Below, piece after piece: positions 1 to 8,284 of a DNA stretch of 64,000 bases. A program made the position numbers and the translations under genes. The DNA is from an uncultured Armatimonadota bacterium (GTDB lineage: Bacteria > Armatimonadota > Fimbriimonadia > Fimbriimonadales > Fimbriimonadaceae), in NCBI GenBank assembly GCA_903899015.1, contig CAIUHP010000100.1, positions 21,221 to 85,220 of the forward strand, written 5' to 3'. The notes under the pieces are model-generated. The model had not been told where the DNA came from, did no database searches, and saw only the letters and a list, made by a program, of their open reading frames with translations. The stretch's first letter is position 1, and each line of letters opens with the position of its first letter.

Positions 1-532
1 CAGATTCGTCATTTGCTTCTACCGGTGGAGGTGGAGTTTCGGCCTTTGCGGTTCCAATTTGAACGCAGTTATAGGTCTTCAAGTCGCATTTCCAACGAGC
101 ATCTCCCACGTTGAAGAACACGGTTCCCAAATCGTCACTGAAGTCGATTGATGAAAACGGCAACTTGGTCGAGGCGTAGTTGACACTCGCTGCTTTCGAT
201 AGGGATTCGGCAAGTCGACCTTGGTCGAAAGCCGCCATTCTTCGGCCCTTCGTAGTTTCAACGACGATAAATTCTTTGGCACCATCCTTAAGGTCGTTTC
301 GGTACCAAAACCGACGATCCTTGTCGTACCAGTGAGGCGTGATTTTGAGCTTAAAAGCCTTCCCTTTCAAAAGGTCGGGAAGCTTGTCTGTGCGATCGTA
401 TGCCTGTCGAACTTCGTCGGGTGACGGGCTAAATCGGGTCAATGAAACGGAAGTTTCGTTTCGAACGGGTTGAAAAGAATGAGACCCAAGGAACAGGCTC
501 AAAACGGCTAGGCCAACTCTACCCACGAACAT
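1..532 (-). CDS. S9-family serine peptidase (DPP4-like), N-terminal part only
   Basis: Only the 5' end of this gene is in the window; it runs off the left edge after 177 codons. The ATG at 532 opens a signal peptide (about residues 1-21, start MFVGRVGLAVLSLFLGS). The following sequence, with FWYRNDLKDGAKEFIVVE, then GRRMAAFDQGRLAESLSKA, is the typical opening of the DPP IV-type beta-propeller in bacterial S9 prolyl oligopeptidase-family enzymes. These cleave peptides in the periplasm or outside the cell. The catalytic Ser/Asp/His would lie beyond the window and were not seen. A TAAAAT box lies 6 nt before the ATG, so the transcript may be leaderless. The family call rests on recognition of the N-terminal propeller motif. 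Confidence 0.75.
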   Translation of the reverse strand, partial: MFVGRVGLAVLSLFLGSHSFQPVRNETSVSLTRFSPSPDEVRQAYDRTDKLPDLLKGKAFKLKITPHWYDKDRRFWYRNDLKDGAKEFIVVETTKGRRMAAFDQGRLAESLSKAASVNYASTKLPFSSIDFSDDLGTVFFNVGDARWKCDLKTYNCVQIGTAKAETPPPPVEANDES

Positions 533-538
533 GCGCGA

Positions 539-544
539 ATTTTA
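539..544 (-). promoter_or_regulatory. -10 box for the S9 peptidase gene
   Basis: TAAAAT on the minus strand, 6 nt before the ATG at 532. Transcription would begin at or beside the start codon. No convincing -35 box is visible. Confidence 0.45.
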
Positions 545-580
545 CTTTGAATTTGAACGATTATTTGGTTAGAGCCGTTC

Positions 581-1237
581 TCAGGGAAGAGATTTCCGAT
601 TTAAGTAGGTTCGAAGCTCTGTTCGAAGGTTTCTTACGGTGGATTCTTCCGCCGCGGAAGGCCTTAGCACGAGATGCTCCGGGTCAAAATCGCCCATGAC
701 TTCTTGTCCGCTGGAATCGGATTCTAACGAATCATCCAGTCCCACAAAGTGTCCCAGTTCATGAGTCAGCACTGCACCAATCGCGGTGTCGCTCAATAAC
801 TGACCTCGATCTCGATCGGATATTTCAACTTTGGCCTTCAGATGTCCGCTCGGTGAAGCGTCAATTTCTATTTGACCTTGTAGACGTGAGGCTTCTTGGA
901 TGTCAGCAAGCTTAGAGACATTGATCGATGCTTCTTCACCAGGGGAAGCTAGTCGGAATGGATGGTCTGAAATGCACTCGTTCCAAGCATGTATTGCCTG
1001 ATTGAGTGACGCGACCGAAACACTTTGATCTTTTGAACCGACCGTGACTCCTTGCAGAAAGAGTTGCTCTTCAATAGCATGCGTTGAACCAGAGGAAAGA
1101 GCCGACTGAGCTTCCTCAGAGATTCGGCAGGCGTGTCTTTGTGCGCTCAAAACTAATGGTTTCCAGCTCTCAAACTCCGAATGAGTAAGAGTTGGAACCA
1201 GTATGGTCACAAGACTTAAAGCGAATAGGTAGCGCAT
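581..1237 (-). CDS. Secreted metzincin-like zinc metalloprotease
   Basis: A 218-residue exported protein with a signal peptide (MRYLFALSLVTILVPTLTHS). It has HELGHFVGLDD near residue 160, which matches the HExxHxxGxxH/D zinc motif of metzincins, with Asp as the third ligand as in snapalysin-type enzymes. A VMG sequence about 20 residues later could be the Met-turn. The likely role is peptide-bond hydrolysis outside the cytoplasm; the substrate is unknown. The N-terminal 100 residues could be a propeptide or helical domain and were not recognised. It lies just upstream of the S9 peptidase on the same strand, 48 nt apart, so the two may be co-transcribed, although the S9 gene has its own -10 box. 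A GAGAGA stretch just before the ATG may be a weak ribosome site. Confidence 0.7.
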   Translation of the reverse strand: MRYLFALSLVTILVPTLTHSEFESWKPLVLSAQRHACRISEEAQSALSSGSTHAIEEQLFLQGVTVGSKDQSVSVASLNQAIHAWNECISDHPFRLASPGEEASINVSKLADIQEASRLQGQIEIDASPSGHLKAKVEISDRDRGQLLSDTAIGAVLTHELGHFVGLDDSLESDSSGQEVMGDFDPEHLVLRPSAAEESTVRNLRTELRTYLNRKSLP

Positions 1238-1267
1238 GATCTCTCTTGCTAATAGATACTCCGCTTA

Positions 1268-1292
1268 TTCTTGATTACAAACGAATCAAGAA
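1268..1292. repeat. Perfect 9-bp inverted repeat upstream of the MFS gene
   Basis: TTCTTGATT (1268-1276) and AATCAAGAA (1284-1292) are perfect complements around a 7-nt centre. It could be a regulator's operator or an RNA hairpin. It sits in the 309-nt gap between the divergent protease and exporter genes. Confidence 0.5.
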
Positions 1293-1346
1293 GATTTCTG
1301 GCGTTTTAGCTTATTTTTGAAAATTGAAAGACTCCATTTGATCGTA

Positions 1347-1402
1347 ACGCCTAATTTTCAAAGGCGTAATTAACTGACCAAAACGCGATTTTGGTCATTT
1401 TT
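1347..1402 (+). terminator. Two hairpins ending in a U-tract, upstream of the MFS exporter
   Basis: A first hairpin has arms ACGCCT (1347-1352) and AGGCGT (1362-1367). A second has perfect 9-bp arms TGACCAAAA (1375-1383) and TTTTGGTCA (1389-1397), and is followed directly by five T. The second has the form of an intrinsic terminator on the plus strand, yet no plus-strand gene ends before it. It may be a leader attenuator of the exporter gene or the 3' end of a small RNA. Confidence 0.55.
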
Positions 1403-1546
1403 CGGGCAAACCTATAGGCCGATTCTCCAAAATAGCTCGTAGAAGTTTTGGTACGGTGTACTTCACACCGTTCGGAGCACCCATTGGCAAGAGCAGGAAG
1501 CAGCACCGCACCATCTATTCAAGGACCCAAAAGCGCCGGACAAGTT

Positions 1547-3124
1547 ATGTCTGGCTACACCAGCGAGGTCAGTAAATATCGCTGGTGGATCCTTTTAGGT
1601 CTCATCACGGCTGCAATCATGGAGGTGCTTGACACCACCATCGTTAACGTAGCGCTGCCTCAAATGGCAGGAAATCTTGGCGCAACAAACCAAGAAATCG
1701 GTTGGGTGTCGACGGGATACATTCTCTCCAATGTTGTTGTTCTTCCGATGACTGCATTCCTCGCAGGCAGGTTCGGGCGAAAACGATATCTTGGCTTTTC
1801 GATCCTGCTTTTCATGGCAGCATCGTTCTTCTGCGGCACATCTCACACACTCATCGAATTAGTGTTCTGGCGAATTCTCCAAGGCGCAGGAGGAGCTGCT
1901 CTTCTTTCGACTGCTCAGGCTACGCTTAGGCAAATATTCCCTACGGAACAGCAAGGCATCGTCCAAGCCATCTTCTTGATGGGAGTGATCGTTGCGCCAA
2001 CTTTAGGACCGACTTTAGGTGGCTGGATTACGGATAACTACACCTGGAACTGGTGTTTCTTCATCAACCTGCCTATCGGCGTCGCTTCCTTCTTCCTTGT
2101 GACATCGTTCCTGGAGGATTCCGTATCTGCCTCCAAAGATGGAACCGTCGACTGGCTAGGCATAGGTTTGCTTGCCGTAGGTCTCGGTTGTCTTCAATAT
2201 GTTTTGGAAGAGGGCCAGCAGAACGACTGGTTCCAAGATGCAGTCATTCTCCGACTCGCGATTGTCTCGATTTGCTGCATTGGAACTCTGCTGTGGTGGG
2301 AGATGTCCCCTCGCAATCCCAATCCGGTCGTCAATTTCAGAATCCTGAAGAACTCGGCGCTTTCTTCGTCGATCTTCCTATTCGTCGCTCTAGGATTCGG
2401 TCTCTATGGTGGCGTCTATCTCTTTCCACTTTTTGCCCAGACCATCCTTGGTTTAACGCCAACGAAGACAGGCCTCGTCTTGCTTCCCGGAGGACTCGCA
2501 ACTGCATGCAGTGCGCTCATCTGCGGCCGGCTTCTGAATGGAAAGAAGGCTCTTGTTGACCCAAGAATCCTGATCATGTTGGGTGTCGTCATCTTCATGA
2601 TTTCCATGTGGGATCTTGGGCACCTCACCATTCTCAGCGGTGAACCGGACACAAGAATTGCGCTGCTTGTTCGAGGTTTTGGACTCGGATTCCTCTTCGC
2701 GCCGATCAATCAGGTTGCTTACGCCAGCATCCAAAGACATGAAGCGCAACAAGCTTCGGGACTGATCAATCTTGCTCGACAGTTAGGAGGTTCGTTTGGA
2801 ATCGCAATCCTCGGAACATATTTGAACACCCGAACCAAGATTCACTATGCGAATTTGGTGAGCTACACCTATCCAAGCAACCACATTTTTACCGATCGGT
2901 TGAAGGCTCTAAGCGGCCACTTTCTGGCTGCTGGCCACGGCGTCCAACAGTCAAAAGATATGGCGCTGAGCGTCATTAGCCGTACGATTGGAGTTCAGGC
3001 GGCAACTATGAGCTACAACGACTCCTTTATATTGATCTTAATCATCTTTACCGTAACCGCGCCAGCAATCTTCATCTTAAAGAAGCCAAAAGCAGCGGCC
3101 CAAGCCCCGGTCGACGCGCACTAA
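1547..3124 (+). CDS. DHA2-family MFS drug/proton antiporter (EmrB/QacA type)
   Basis: A polytopic inner-membrane exporter of about 525 residues, the usual size for 14-helix DHA2 transporters. Family motifs seen are EVLDTTIVNVALPQM in helix 1, GRFGRKRYLG (the motif A loop between helices 2 and 3), RILQGAGGAALLS in helix 4 and the helix 5 motif C region with APTLGPTLGGWI. It would use the proton gradient to expel hydrophobic compounds; the substrate cannot be read from sequence. The start was set at ATG 1547 because it gives a normal-length N-terminus (MSGYTSEVSKYRWW); the frame is open back to a TTG at 1448, so up to 33 more residues are possible. Its stop overlaps the convergent ArsR-type gene by 4 nt. 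No membrane-fusion partner (EmrA/HlyD) is adjacent. Confidence 0.9.
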   Translation: MSGYTSEVSKYRWWILLGLITAAIMEVLDTTIVNVALPQMAGNLGATNQEIGWVSTGYILSNVVVLPMTAFLAGRFGRKRYLGFSILLFMAASFFCGTSHTLIELVFWRILQGAGGAALLSTAQATLRQIFPTEQQGIVQAIFLMGVIVAPTLGPTLGGWITDNYTWNWCFFINLPIGVASFFLVTSFLEDSVSASKDGTVDWLGIGLLAVGLGCLQYVLEEGQQNDWFQDAVILRLAIVSICCIGTLLWWEMSPRNPNPVVNFRILKNSALSSSIFLFVALGFGLYGGVYLFPLFAQTILGLTPTKTGLVLLPGGLATACSALICGRLLNGKKALVDPRILIMLGVVIFMISMWDLGHLTILSGEPDTRIALLVRGFGLGFLFAPINQVAYASIQRHEAQQASGLINLARQLGGSFGIAILGTYLNTRTKIHYANLVSYTYPSNHIFTDRLKALSGHFLAAGHGVQQSKDMALSVISRTIGVQAATMSYNDSFILILIIFTVTAPAIFILKKPKAAAQAPVDAH

Positions 3125-3417
3125 AGCTTGGTCTGAATCCGGCTTCGTGGCCAAACCAGCGCGAAGGCGGATTCGAGGGCGTCACGATCTAATCGGCAGA
3201 ATTGTTTCTGTCCCCTCCTCTCGCGTTTCACGACTCCAGTGTCCGAGAGAATCTTCCAGTGGTGGCTTAAGAGTGCCAAGCTTATGCCAGCCCGGTGCGC
3301 AATCTGGGTACCGCACAGTTCTTCCTCCGAAGCAAGGATCTCCACCAGGCGTAAACGCGTCGGATCGGACAATGCGGAGAACACACGGGCTCGATCTTCA
3401 AGACTCATTTCGGGCAT
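3121..3417 (-). CDS. ArsR-type winged-helix transcription regulator
   Basis: A 98-residue DNA-binding protein with the family's RVFSALSDPTRLRLVEIL helix, a recognition helix in AGISLALLSHHWKILSD and a wing around RRGQKQFCRLD. The metal site of SmtB/ArsR (ELCVC) is not intact: only one Cys (EELCGTQ) is present, so the signal may be redox or another cue instead of a metal. It is transcribed away from the thioredoxin gene, with an 86-nt shared gap that holds a strong palindrome, so it probably represses itself and thioredoxin. A TATTCT box (3423-3428 on the minus strand) lies about 5 nt from the ATG, so its mRNA may lack a leader. It overlaps the exporter's 3' end, which ties the three genes together physically. 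Confidence 0.9.
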   Translation of the reverse strand: MPEMSLEDRARVFSALSDPTRLRLVEILASEEELCGTQIAHRAGISLALLSHHWKILSDTGVVKRERRGQKQFCRLDRDALESAFALVWPRSRIQTKL

Positions 3418-3433
3418 GTCTTAGAATACTTCA

Positions 3434-3457
3434 TCAAATAGTTAAACAACTACTTGA
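3434..3457. promoter_or_regulatory. Palindromic operator for the ArsR-type regulator
   Basis: TCAA-n-TAGTT-nnnn-AACTA-n-TTGA is a 24-bp palindrome with 18 of 24 symmetric positions. Length and symmetry match ArsR-family operators. It lies between the divergent regulator and thioredoxin genes and overlaps the -35 box of the thioredoxin promoter. Confidence 0.7.
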
Positions 3458-3482
3458 CTATATGCCAAATCTGTGGAACAAT
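3454..3482 (+). promoter_or_regulatory. Sigma-70-type promoter of the thioredoxin gene
   Basis: TTGACT (3454-3459), 17-nt spacer, AACAAT (3477-3482). The -35 box shares TTGA with the right arm of the palindrome, so bound regulator would block polymerase. Confidence 0.6.
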
Positions 3483-3503
3483 ACATTCATCGGAGGATAT
3501 GAA

Positions 3504-3827
3504 ATGAGCAAAGTATTAGAAGTCAGCACGTCAGAGTTTGAGCAGAAGGCCATTCAGGCAGAGGGACTGGTTTTAGTAGATTTCTCGGCCACTTGGTGCG
3601 GACCGTGCAAGCGCATGCTTCCCGAACTTGAAGCAGCCGCAGAACAGTTCGCTGGCAAGGCGACATTCCTGAAAGTCGATGTGGACCAATCTCCCGACAT
3701 CGCCATTCAGTACGGAGTGCAAGGCATTCCCAACTTGACTTTCTTGAAAGATGGAAAGGTCGTGGATGTTGCGATCGGCCTCATGCCCAAGGCTGAGATC
3801 GTATCGAGAATTCAAAAGAATCTCTAA
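3504..3827 (+). CDS. trxA: Thioredoxin
   Basis: A 107-residue thioredoxin, normal length for the family, that reduces protein disulfides in the cytoplasm. It carries the WCGPCK active site at about residues 31-36, preceded by VDFSATWC, and the conserved cis-proline segment VQGIPNLTFLKDGK. The start is fixed by GGAGG at 3492-3496, 7 nt before ATG 3504; the frame is open further upstream, but that extension crosses the promoter and the divergent regulator gene and is rejected. The promoter overlaps the ArsR-type palindrome, so expression is probably repressed until the regulator senses its signal. Pairing an ArsR-type protein lacking the usual metal cysteines with thioredoxin suggests a thiol or redox signal; that is inference. 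Confidence 0.95.
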   Translation: MSKVLEVSTSEFEQKAIQAEGLVLVDFSATWCGPCKRMLPELEAAAEQFAGKATFLKVDVDQSPDIAIQYGVQGIPNLTFLKDGKVVDVAIGLMPKAEIVSRIQKNL

Positions 3828-3853
3828 ACAGAGCCCAGCCCAAACTTAGCCTA

Positions 3854-3885
3854 ACTCGCCTCTCGGTCCTCGATCGGAGGCGAGT
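3854..3885. terminator. Hairpin after the thioredoxin gene
   Basis: ACTCGCCTC (3854-3862) pairs with GAGGCGAGT (3877-3885), a perfect 9-bp stem 26 nt after the stop codon. There is no clear T-run, so termination efficiency is uncertain. Confidence 0.4.
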
Positions 3886-3906
3886 CATGGTTCTCTTAGG
3901 AGCCGG

Positions 3907-3912
3907 TATATT
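3907..3912 (+). promoter_or_regulatory. -10 box for the GH16 gene
   Basis: TATATT placed exactly 6 nt before ATG 3919; consistent with a leaderless mRNA. Confidence 0.45.
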
Positions 3913-3918
3913 CAGACC

Positions 3919-4722
3919 ATGCTCCCCGCATTGGTTGCTCTTGCGTTCCTAACATCTCACCCAACCGCCCATGAGTGGAAAATGGTCTGGCATGACGAAT
4001 TCGACTCGCCAGGAGCACCAGACCCTAAGAACTGGGTGTTCGAAAAGGGCTTTGTCCGGAACAAGGAGCTTCAATGGTATCAACCTGAAAATGCCCGAGT
4101 TGAGGACGGCAAACTCATCATCGAAGGACGTCGAGAGAATGTTACCAATCCAAGTTTTGATGCTTCGAGTCCTGATTGGCGGAAGAATCGCCCCGTAGCT
4201 CAATACACATCGGCCTGCCTAGAAACTCGCGGATTGCATTCGTTTCTATACGGACGATTTGAAATACGTGCGAAGATCGATGCTCACCCTGGACTTTGGC
4301 CCGCAATTTGGAGCCTAGGCGTCAAGGGCAAGTGGCCGCTTAACGGCGAAATCGATCAGTTGGAGTACTACCACGACACGATTCTCGCAAACACCGCTTG
4401 GGCGAACGGAACCTGGAACACTGTCAAAACTCCGTACTCTAAGTTCCTTGCCAAGGATCCCAATTGGGGAGACAAGTTCCATGTCTGGCGCATGGATTGG
4501 GATGAAGCATTCATCAAGATCTACCTGGACGATGAACTGCTGAATTCGACTGACCTAAGCTTGACTCTAAATCCAGACGGAACAAACCCTTTTCATCAGC
4601 CAGAGTTCCTTCTTCTGAACCTTGCCATCGGATCAACCGGTGGAGATCCGAGCAAGACGACCTTCCCTGCTCGATTTGAAGTGGACTACGTTCGCGTTTA
4701 TCAACGAACGCAGTCCAAGTGA
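3919..4722 (+). CDS. GH16 family secreted beta-glucanase
   Basis: A 267-residue exported glycoside hydrolase with a signal peptide (residues 1-17) followed by a single GH16 beta-jelly-roll domain. The catalytic signature is GEIDQLEYY, with E144 as nucleophile, D146, and E149 as acid/base (the ExDxxE form). Other family marks are WHDEFD near the N-terminus, GRFEIRAKI and GLWPAIWSLG. GH16 enzymes cut beta-1,3- or mixed-linked glucans, or galactans; the exact subfamily is not decided here. It probably has no leader in its mRNA. The gene ends 4 nt before the convergent SNF2 gene, so there is no room for a terminator between them. Confidence 0.92.
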   Translation: MLPALVALAFLTSHPTAHEWKMVWHDEFDSPGAPDPKNWVFEKGFVRNKELQWYQPENARVEDGKLIIEGRRENVTNPSFDASSPDWRKNRPVAQYTSACLETRGLHSFLYGRFEIRAKIDAHPGLWPAIWSLGVKGKWPLNGEIDQLEYYHDTILANTAWANGTWNTVKTPYSKFLAKDPNWGDKFHVWRMDWDEAFIKIYLDDELLNSTDLSLTLNPDGTNPFHQPEFLLLNLAIGSTGGDPSKTTFPARFEVDYVRVYQRTQSK

Positions 4723-4726
4723 CACC

Positions 4727-7700
4727 CTAGTCTTTCGCTAAGACCCACTGCAGATCTTCTGCGGTGAGCGTTCGAATGACGTCGCCATCATCGGTGAGAA
4801 TGCTTTTTGCAAGGTCGCCCTTACGTGCCTGCATTTGGAGCATCTTCTCTTCGATCGTGCCCGCCGCGACGAGCCGATAGACCATAACCGGTTTATCCTG
4901 CCCAATTCGGTGGGCCCGGTCGATTGCTTGGTTCTCGACCGCGGGATTCCACCATGGGTCATACAGGATGACGGTGTCCGCCGCAGTCAAGTTGAGTCCG
5001 GTTCCACCAGCTTTTAAGCTGATAAGGAATAGCGGTACTTCACCAGCTTGGAATTTCTCGACCGGTGTTTCGCGATCGGTTGTGTCGCCACTGATCCGCA
5101 CCCACTTGGTACCCGCCTCTTTGAGGCGCTCTTCAATGAGGTTGAGCATGGAAGTGAACTGTGAAAACAGCAAAACCTTTCGGCCATCTTCAATGAGCAC
5201 GCTCAACATATCCATTAAGCGATCCAGCTTGGCGGATTCCTTTACATCGTCTGCAGAAGGCAGTTTCACCAATCGTGGATCGCAGCAGACTTGGCGCAAC
5301 TTGAGCAACGCATCAAGGATCTGGATGCGACTGCGATCGAATCCCTGGGTCGCGATAAGCTGGCGAACCTGATTGTCCATAGCCAATCGAATCGATTCAT
5401 AAAAGTCGCGCTGCTTATCTTCGAACTCAACCGTTTCGATGATCTCCGTCTTAGCCGGCAACTCCTTGACGACCTTGTCCTTCGTTCGCCGTAGCATGAA
5501 TGGACGAATCCTTCGTGCCAATCGATCGCGGGCTTCGGTGTCACCACCCTTCTCGATCGGTCCTCGGAATTTACGCTTGAACTCGGCATCTGTTCCCAGG
5601 AATCCTGGCATTAGGAAGTGGAAGAGCGACCAAAGTTCACCCAAGTGGTTCTCCACCGGAGTACCACTCATGCAAATGCGATGGTTCGCCTCAAGCTCTC
5701 GAGCCGCCCTTGCCGCAATTGTGATTGGATTCTTGACGTTCTGAGCTTCATCGAGAACAATCGCGTGATACTTCGATGCCTTCAGGTGATCTTTGTCGCG
5801 TGCCAATAGCGGATACGTCGTTAAAGCGATGTCGCAATCCGTTAACTCGGAGAAGCGCCCGTGTCGCCCAGTGCCTTGTAACGTAACTACCTTAAGTTCA
5901 GGAGTAAACCGCTCGCACTCTCTGCGCCAGTTGGGCATCGTACTCGTTGGTGCGACGATGAGCACCGGTAGCGTCATGCGGCCCGCTTTCTTCTCTTGCT
6001 GGAGAAATGCCAAGACTTGGACCGTCTTGCCGAGCCCCATGTCATCGGCCAAAATTCCACCGAATCCAAATTCGCGCAGGAAGTCGAGCCAGGCGAGACC
6101 TTCCTTTTGGTATCCGCGAAGGTCTCCATTGAAGCCCTCCGGTTCGGCTAGCGGTGCAAGATGATCGAATTCTTCTAAGCGAGAAGAGAGTCCTTGAAGT
6201 TCGTCAGACGTGCGCCAAGGCATGTCGAAATCTTCGACGGTATCTTCCATGATCGACGCTTCTGAGAGCATCGACTTTGGCAAGCGCAAATCGTCGGGCC
6301 ATTCTTGAACACCACCAAACAGTTCCACGAGTGGTCGCAGAATCGCGTTCAGCCTCTTACGAGAAAGTTTAACGGCCCGTCCTTGCGGATCAAAGACGAA
6401 CATGTCGTCATTTTCTTCGGAAGTTCGTCCCCGACCGTATCGTCCGACTTGTCCCGACTGCTCCGAGAAGAGCGTCTTCAAAACCGCTTTCAAGTCAAAT
6501 GGTTCGCCCTCGACCTTGATCCCAACTTGGAACTCAAACCAATCAATGCCAGAACCACTTTCTAATCCGAGATCCCATTCGATGTCTTCATCTGGGACGA
6601 TTCTGAAAGTCTGATCCAGCTTAATCTTCCAACCCATGTCAGTCAGCCGTGGAAACAGAGACTCTTTGAATTGCTCAATTCGCTCAATGGGATATTGGAG
6701 TCGATAATCGTCTGGCGGAACGATGCACAAGGTCTTGCCTCGGGCCTTTGGAATCTCCCAACCGCAATATGTTGAGTCGACCCACCCATTGGTTTCCAAC
6801 CTTTCCATCGCCGACGCTTCGGCAATTGGGTTACGCCGCAATAGCACAATCTCGTCCGAAGTCTCGACTCGAATATCTCCCCCGTCTGCGGGAGCTGGCA
6901 TGCCTTCATATTCAAATGTGAGACGAGCAAACGCGAGCGGAGCCGAAACTTTGGAGTCACCCCAGGAATAGGACGAGCGGAAGCAGGATTCAAACTGAAT
7001 TTCAAGGCAAGGCACCGGCTTCGGCGTCCGAATAACCGTCTTGAATTTGGGCTTGGGCAACGCATCGCCCGCAATTCCCATTTCTTCTAACCGCTGACGA
7101 ACGGTGGGTAGAACTTCCGGTCGAATGGGACCTACACGAAGAAAGGTGCCTGCCACCTGAGGCGGAAGCTTGCATTCAAGTGGTCCGCACTCGTTCGTGG
7201 CAAGATCGATATACCAAGGAGGCGATACCGACAAAACGATGCCTTCCGAACCGAAGTCAATGGTTGGCTGTAACACGCCGTTCGGGCCGGCATCCTTCCA
7301 TTTGAGAGTTCCTTTTCGTTTTGTGCCTAACTTCAGAGTCCGCTCGGGCGCTTCACCCCATGAGGCTCGCCCAGATCCGACTGCTGCTTCTACTAGGCGA
7401 GCGCCGTGAGCGCCGTCCAATCGGAATTCGGCCCGGTTCCAGTCCAGTTTTACGGCGTTCTTGTCGATATCGACAACGAGTGCCCGATCGTACTTGTTGA
7501 GATATCGGGGCAGATTTCCCGACGCGACGGTTGCGACCTTGAACTCAACCGGAGATCCGAACTCGCCGTTTTTCAAGATTGATCGGCTGACCAGGACAAC
7601 GGTCGGAACTTCAGATCCATTTGGAGCGGTCTTTTTGCTTAATTGGTAGAACAGTCGAGCCTTGGAATCTGGCTCAAAATCATCAGAGTCAAGACGGGTA

Positions 7701-8107
7701 GCCTGAAGTCGGTCAAGCCATTCGGCGACTTCGTGGGGGACGGGCACCGCTAATGAGGGCGATTCGGTCGATTCGTCGCCTTTCTCAGTTTCTGTATCGG
7801 TTGCTCCATTTTTTAGTATTGGCATAGGGTGATCTAAGGCATGCAAGGCAAGCGCCGCCGCATGCTTACACTGGTCGGCGGTCGGGCAGGAGCAGGTTGA
7901 CTTGAGGGAAAAGCGCAAGCCTCGCTTTATCACTTCGATGGATACATGATAGGATTCGGATCCCGAGCCCCTAACTTCGCCACAAACAAGCCCACTGGAG
8001 GTTATCCATGATCGGGTAACCATCTTTCTGCGGAGATAATCTCTGCCTCGGGCCAAAAGGGTTGGCGTGAAATTGCGCTCGATATCGCTAAGTGCGAAAA
8101 GTATCAC
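4727..8107 (-). CDS. SWIM zinc-finger SNF2-family DNA translocase/helicase
   Basis: A 1126-residue ATPase. The N-terminus carries a SWIM zinc finger (CSCPTADQCKHAAALALHAL, from about residue 70). The C-terminal half is the Swi2/Snf2 motor: LADDMGLGKTVQ (motif I, near 690), DEAQNVKN (motif II, near 787), MSGTPVENHLGELW (III), then the helicase-C lobe with LFSQFTSML, SLKAGGTGLNLTAADTVI and DRAHRIGQDKPVMVYRL. The middle 500 residues match the divergent linker of bacterial SWIM/SNF2 proteins. Such enzymes translocate on double-stranded DNA and may remodel RNA polymerase or repair complexes, as RapA does. The GTG start at 8107 begins directly with the SWIM-type N-terminus. No toxin, methylase or nuclease partner is adjacent, so a defence role is not indicated. 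Confidence 0.93.
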   Translation of the reverse strand: MILFALSDIERNFTPTLLARGRDYLRRKMVTRSWITSSGLVCGEVRGSGSESYHVSIEVIKRGLRFSLKSTCSCPTADQCKHAAALALHALDHPMPILKNGATDTETEKGDESTESPSLAVPVPHEVAEWLDRLQATRLDSDDFEPDSKARLFYQLSKKTAPNGSEVPTVVLVSRSILKNGEFGSPVEFKVATVASGNLPRYLNKYDRALVVDIDKNAVKLDWNRAEFRLDGAHGARLVEAAVGSGRASWGEAPERTLKLGTKRKGTLKWKDAGPNGVLQPTIDFGSEGIVLSVSPPWYIDLATNECGPLECKLPPQVAGTFLRVGPIRPEVLPTVRQRLEEMGIAGDALPKPKFKTVIRTPKPVPCLEIQFESCFRSSYSWGDSKVSAPLAFARLTFEYEGMPAPADGGDIRVETSDEIVLLRRNPIAEASAMERLETNGWVDSTYCGWEIPKARGKTLCIVPPDDYRLQYPIERIEQFKESLFPRLTDMGWKIKLDQTFRIVPDEDIEWDLGLESGSGIDWFEFQVGIKVEGEPFDLKAVLKTLFSEQSGQVGRYGRGRTSEENDDMFVFDPQGRAVKLSRKRLNAILRPLVELFGGVQEWPDDLRLPKSMLSEASIMEDTVEDFDMPWRTSDELQGLSSRLEEFDHLAPLAEPEGFNGDLRGYQKEGLAWLDFLREFGFGGILADDMGLGKTVQVLAFLQQEKKAGRMTLPVLIVAPTSTMPNWRRECERFTPELKVVTLQGTGRHGRFSELTDCDIALTTYPLLARDKDHLKASKYHAIVLDEAQNVKNPITIAARAARELEANHRICMSGTPVENHLGELWSLFHFLMPGFLGTDAEFKRKFRGPIEKGGDTEARDRLARRIRPFMLRRTKDKVVKELPAKTEIIETVEFEDKQRDFYESIRLAMDNQVRQLIATQGFDRSRIQILDALLKLRQVCCDPRLVKLPSADDVKESAKLDRLMDMLSVLIEDGRKVLLFSQFTSMLNLIEERLKEAGTKWVRISGDTTDRETPVEKFQAGEVPLFLISLKAGGTGLNLTAADTVILYDPWWNPAVENQAIDRAHRIGQDKPVMVYRLVAAGTIEEKMLQMQARKGDLAKSILTDDGDVIRTLTAEDLQWVLAKD

Positions 8108-8272
8108 GGGTTCCGTTGATTATGGAGCCTTGAGACCCTCAAAGGCGACGAGTAGTGAACCTTTTCGTTCGGAACTGGCCTAACGTCAGTTTATTGTTCA
8201 AGACCGACCCGTAAATGGCGTCGCTTACCTAGATTTGAACCGTTGTGATCTCCAATTTCCCGAGAAATCCCG

Positions 8273-8278
8273 CATACT
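8273..8278 (+). promoter_or_regulatory. -10 box for the predicted 46-residue membrane protein
   Basis: CATACT exactly 6 nt before the GTG at 8285, the same spacing as for other genes in this window. Confidence 0.35.
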
Positions 8279-8284
8279 AGAATC

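Noticed and set aside
3147..3503. N-terminal extension of the thioredoxin frame
   Set aside because: It runs through the divergent regulator gene and the promoter; the ribosome site at 3492 fixes the start at 3504.
4727..8107. SNF2 protein as part of a defence island
   Set aside because: Neighbours are a glucanase and a ribosomal protein gene; no nuclease, methylase or other defence partner is present.
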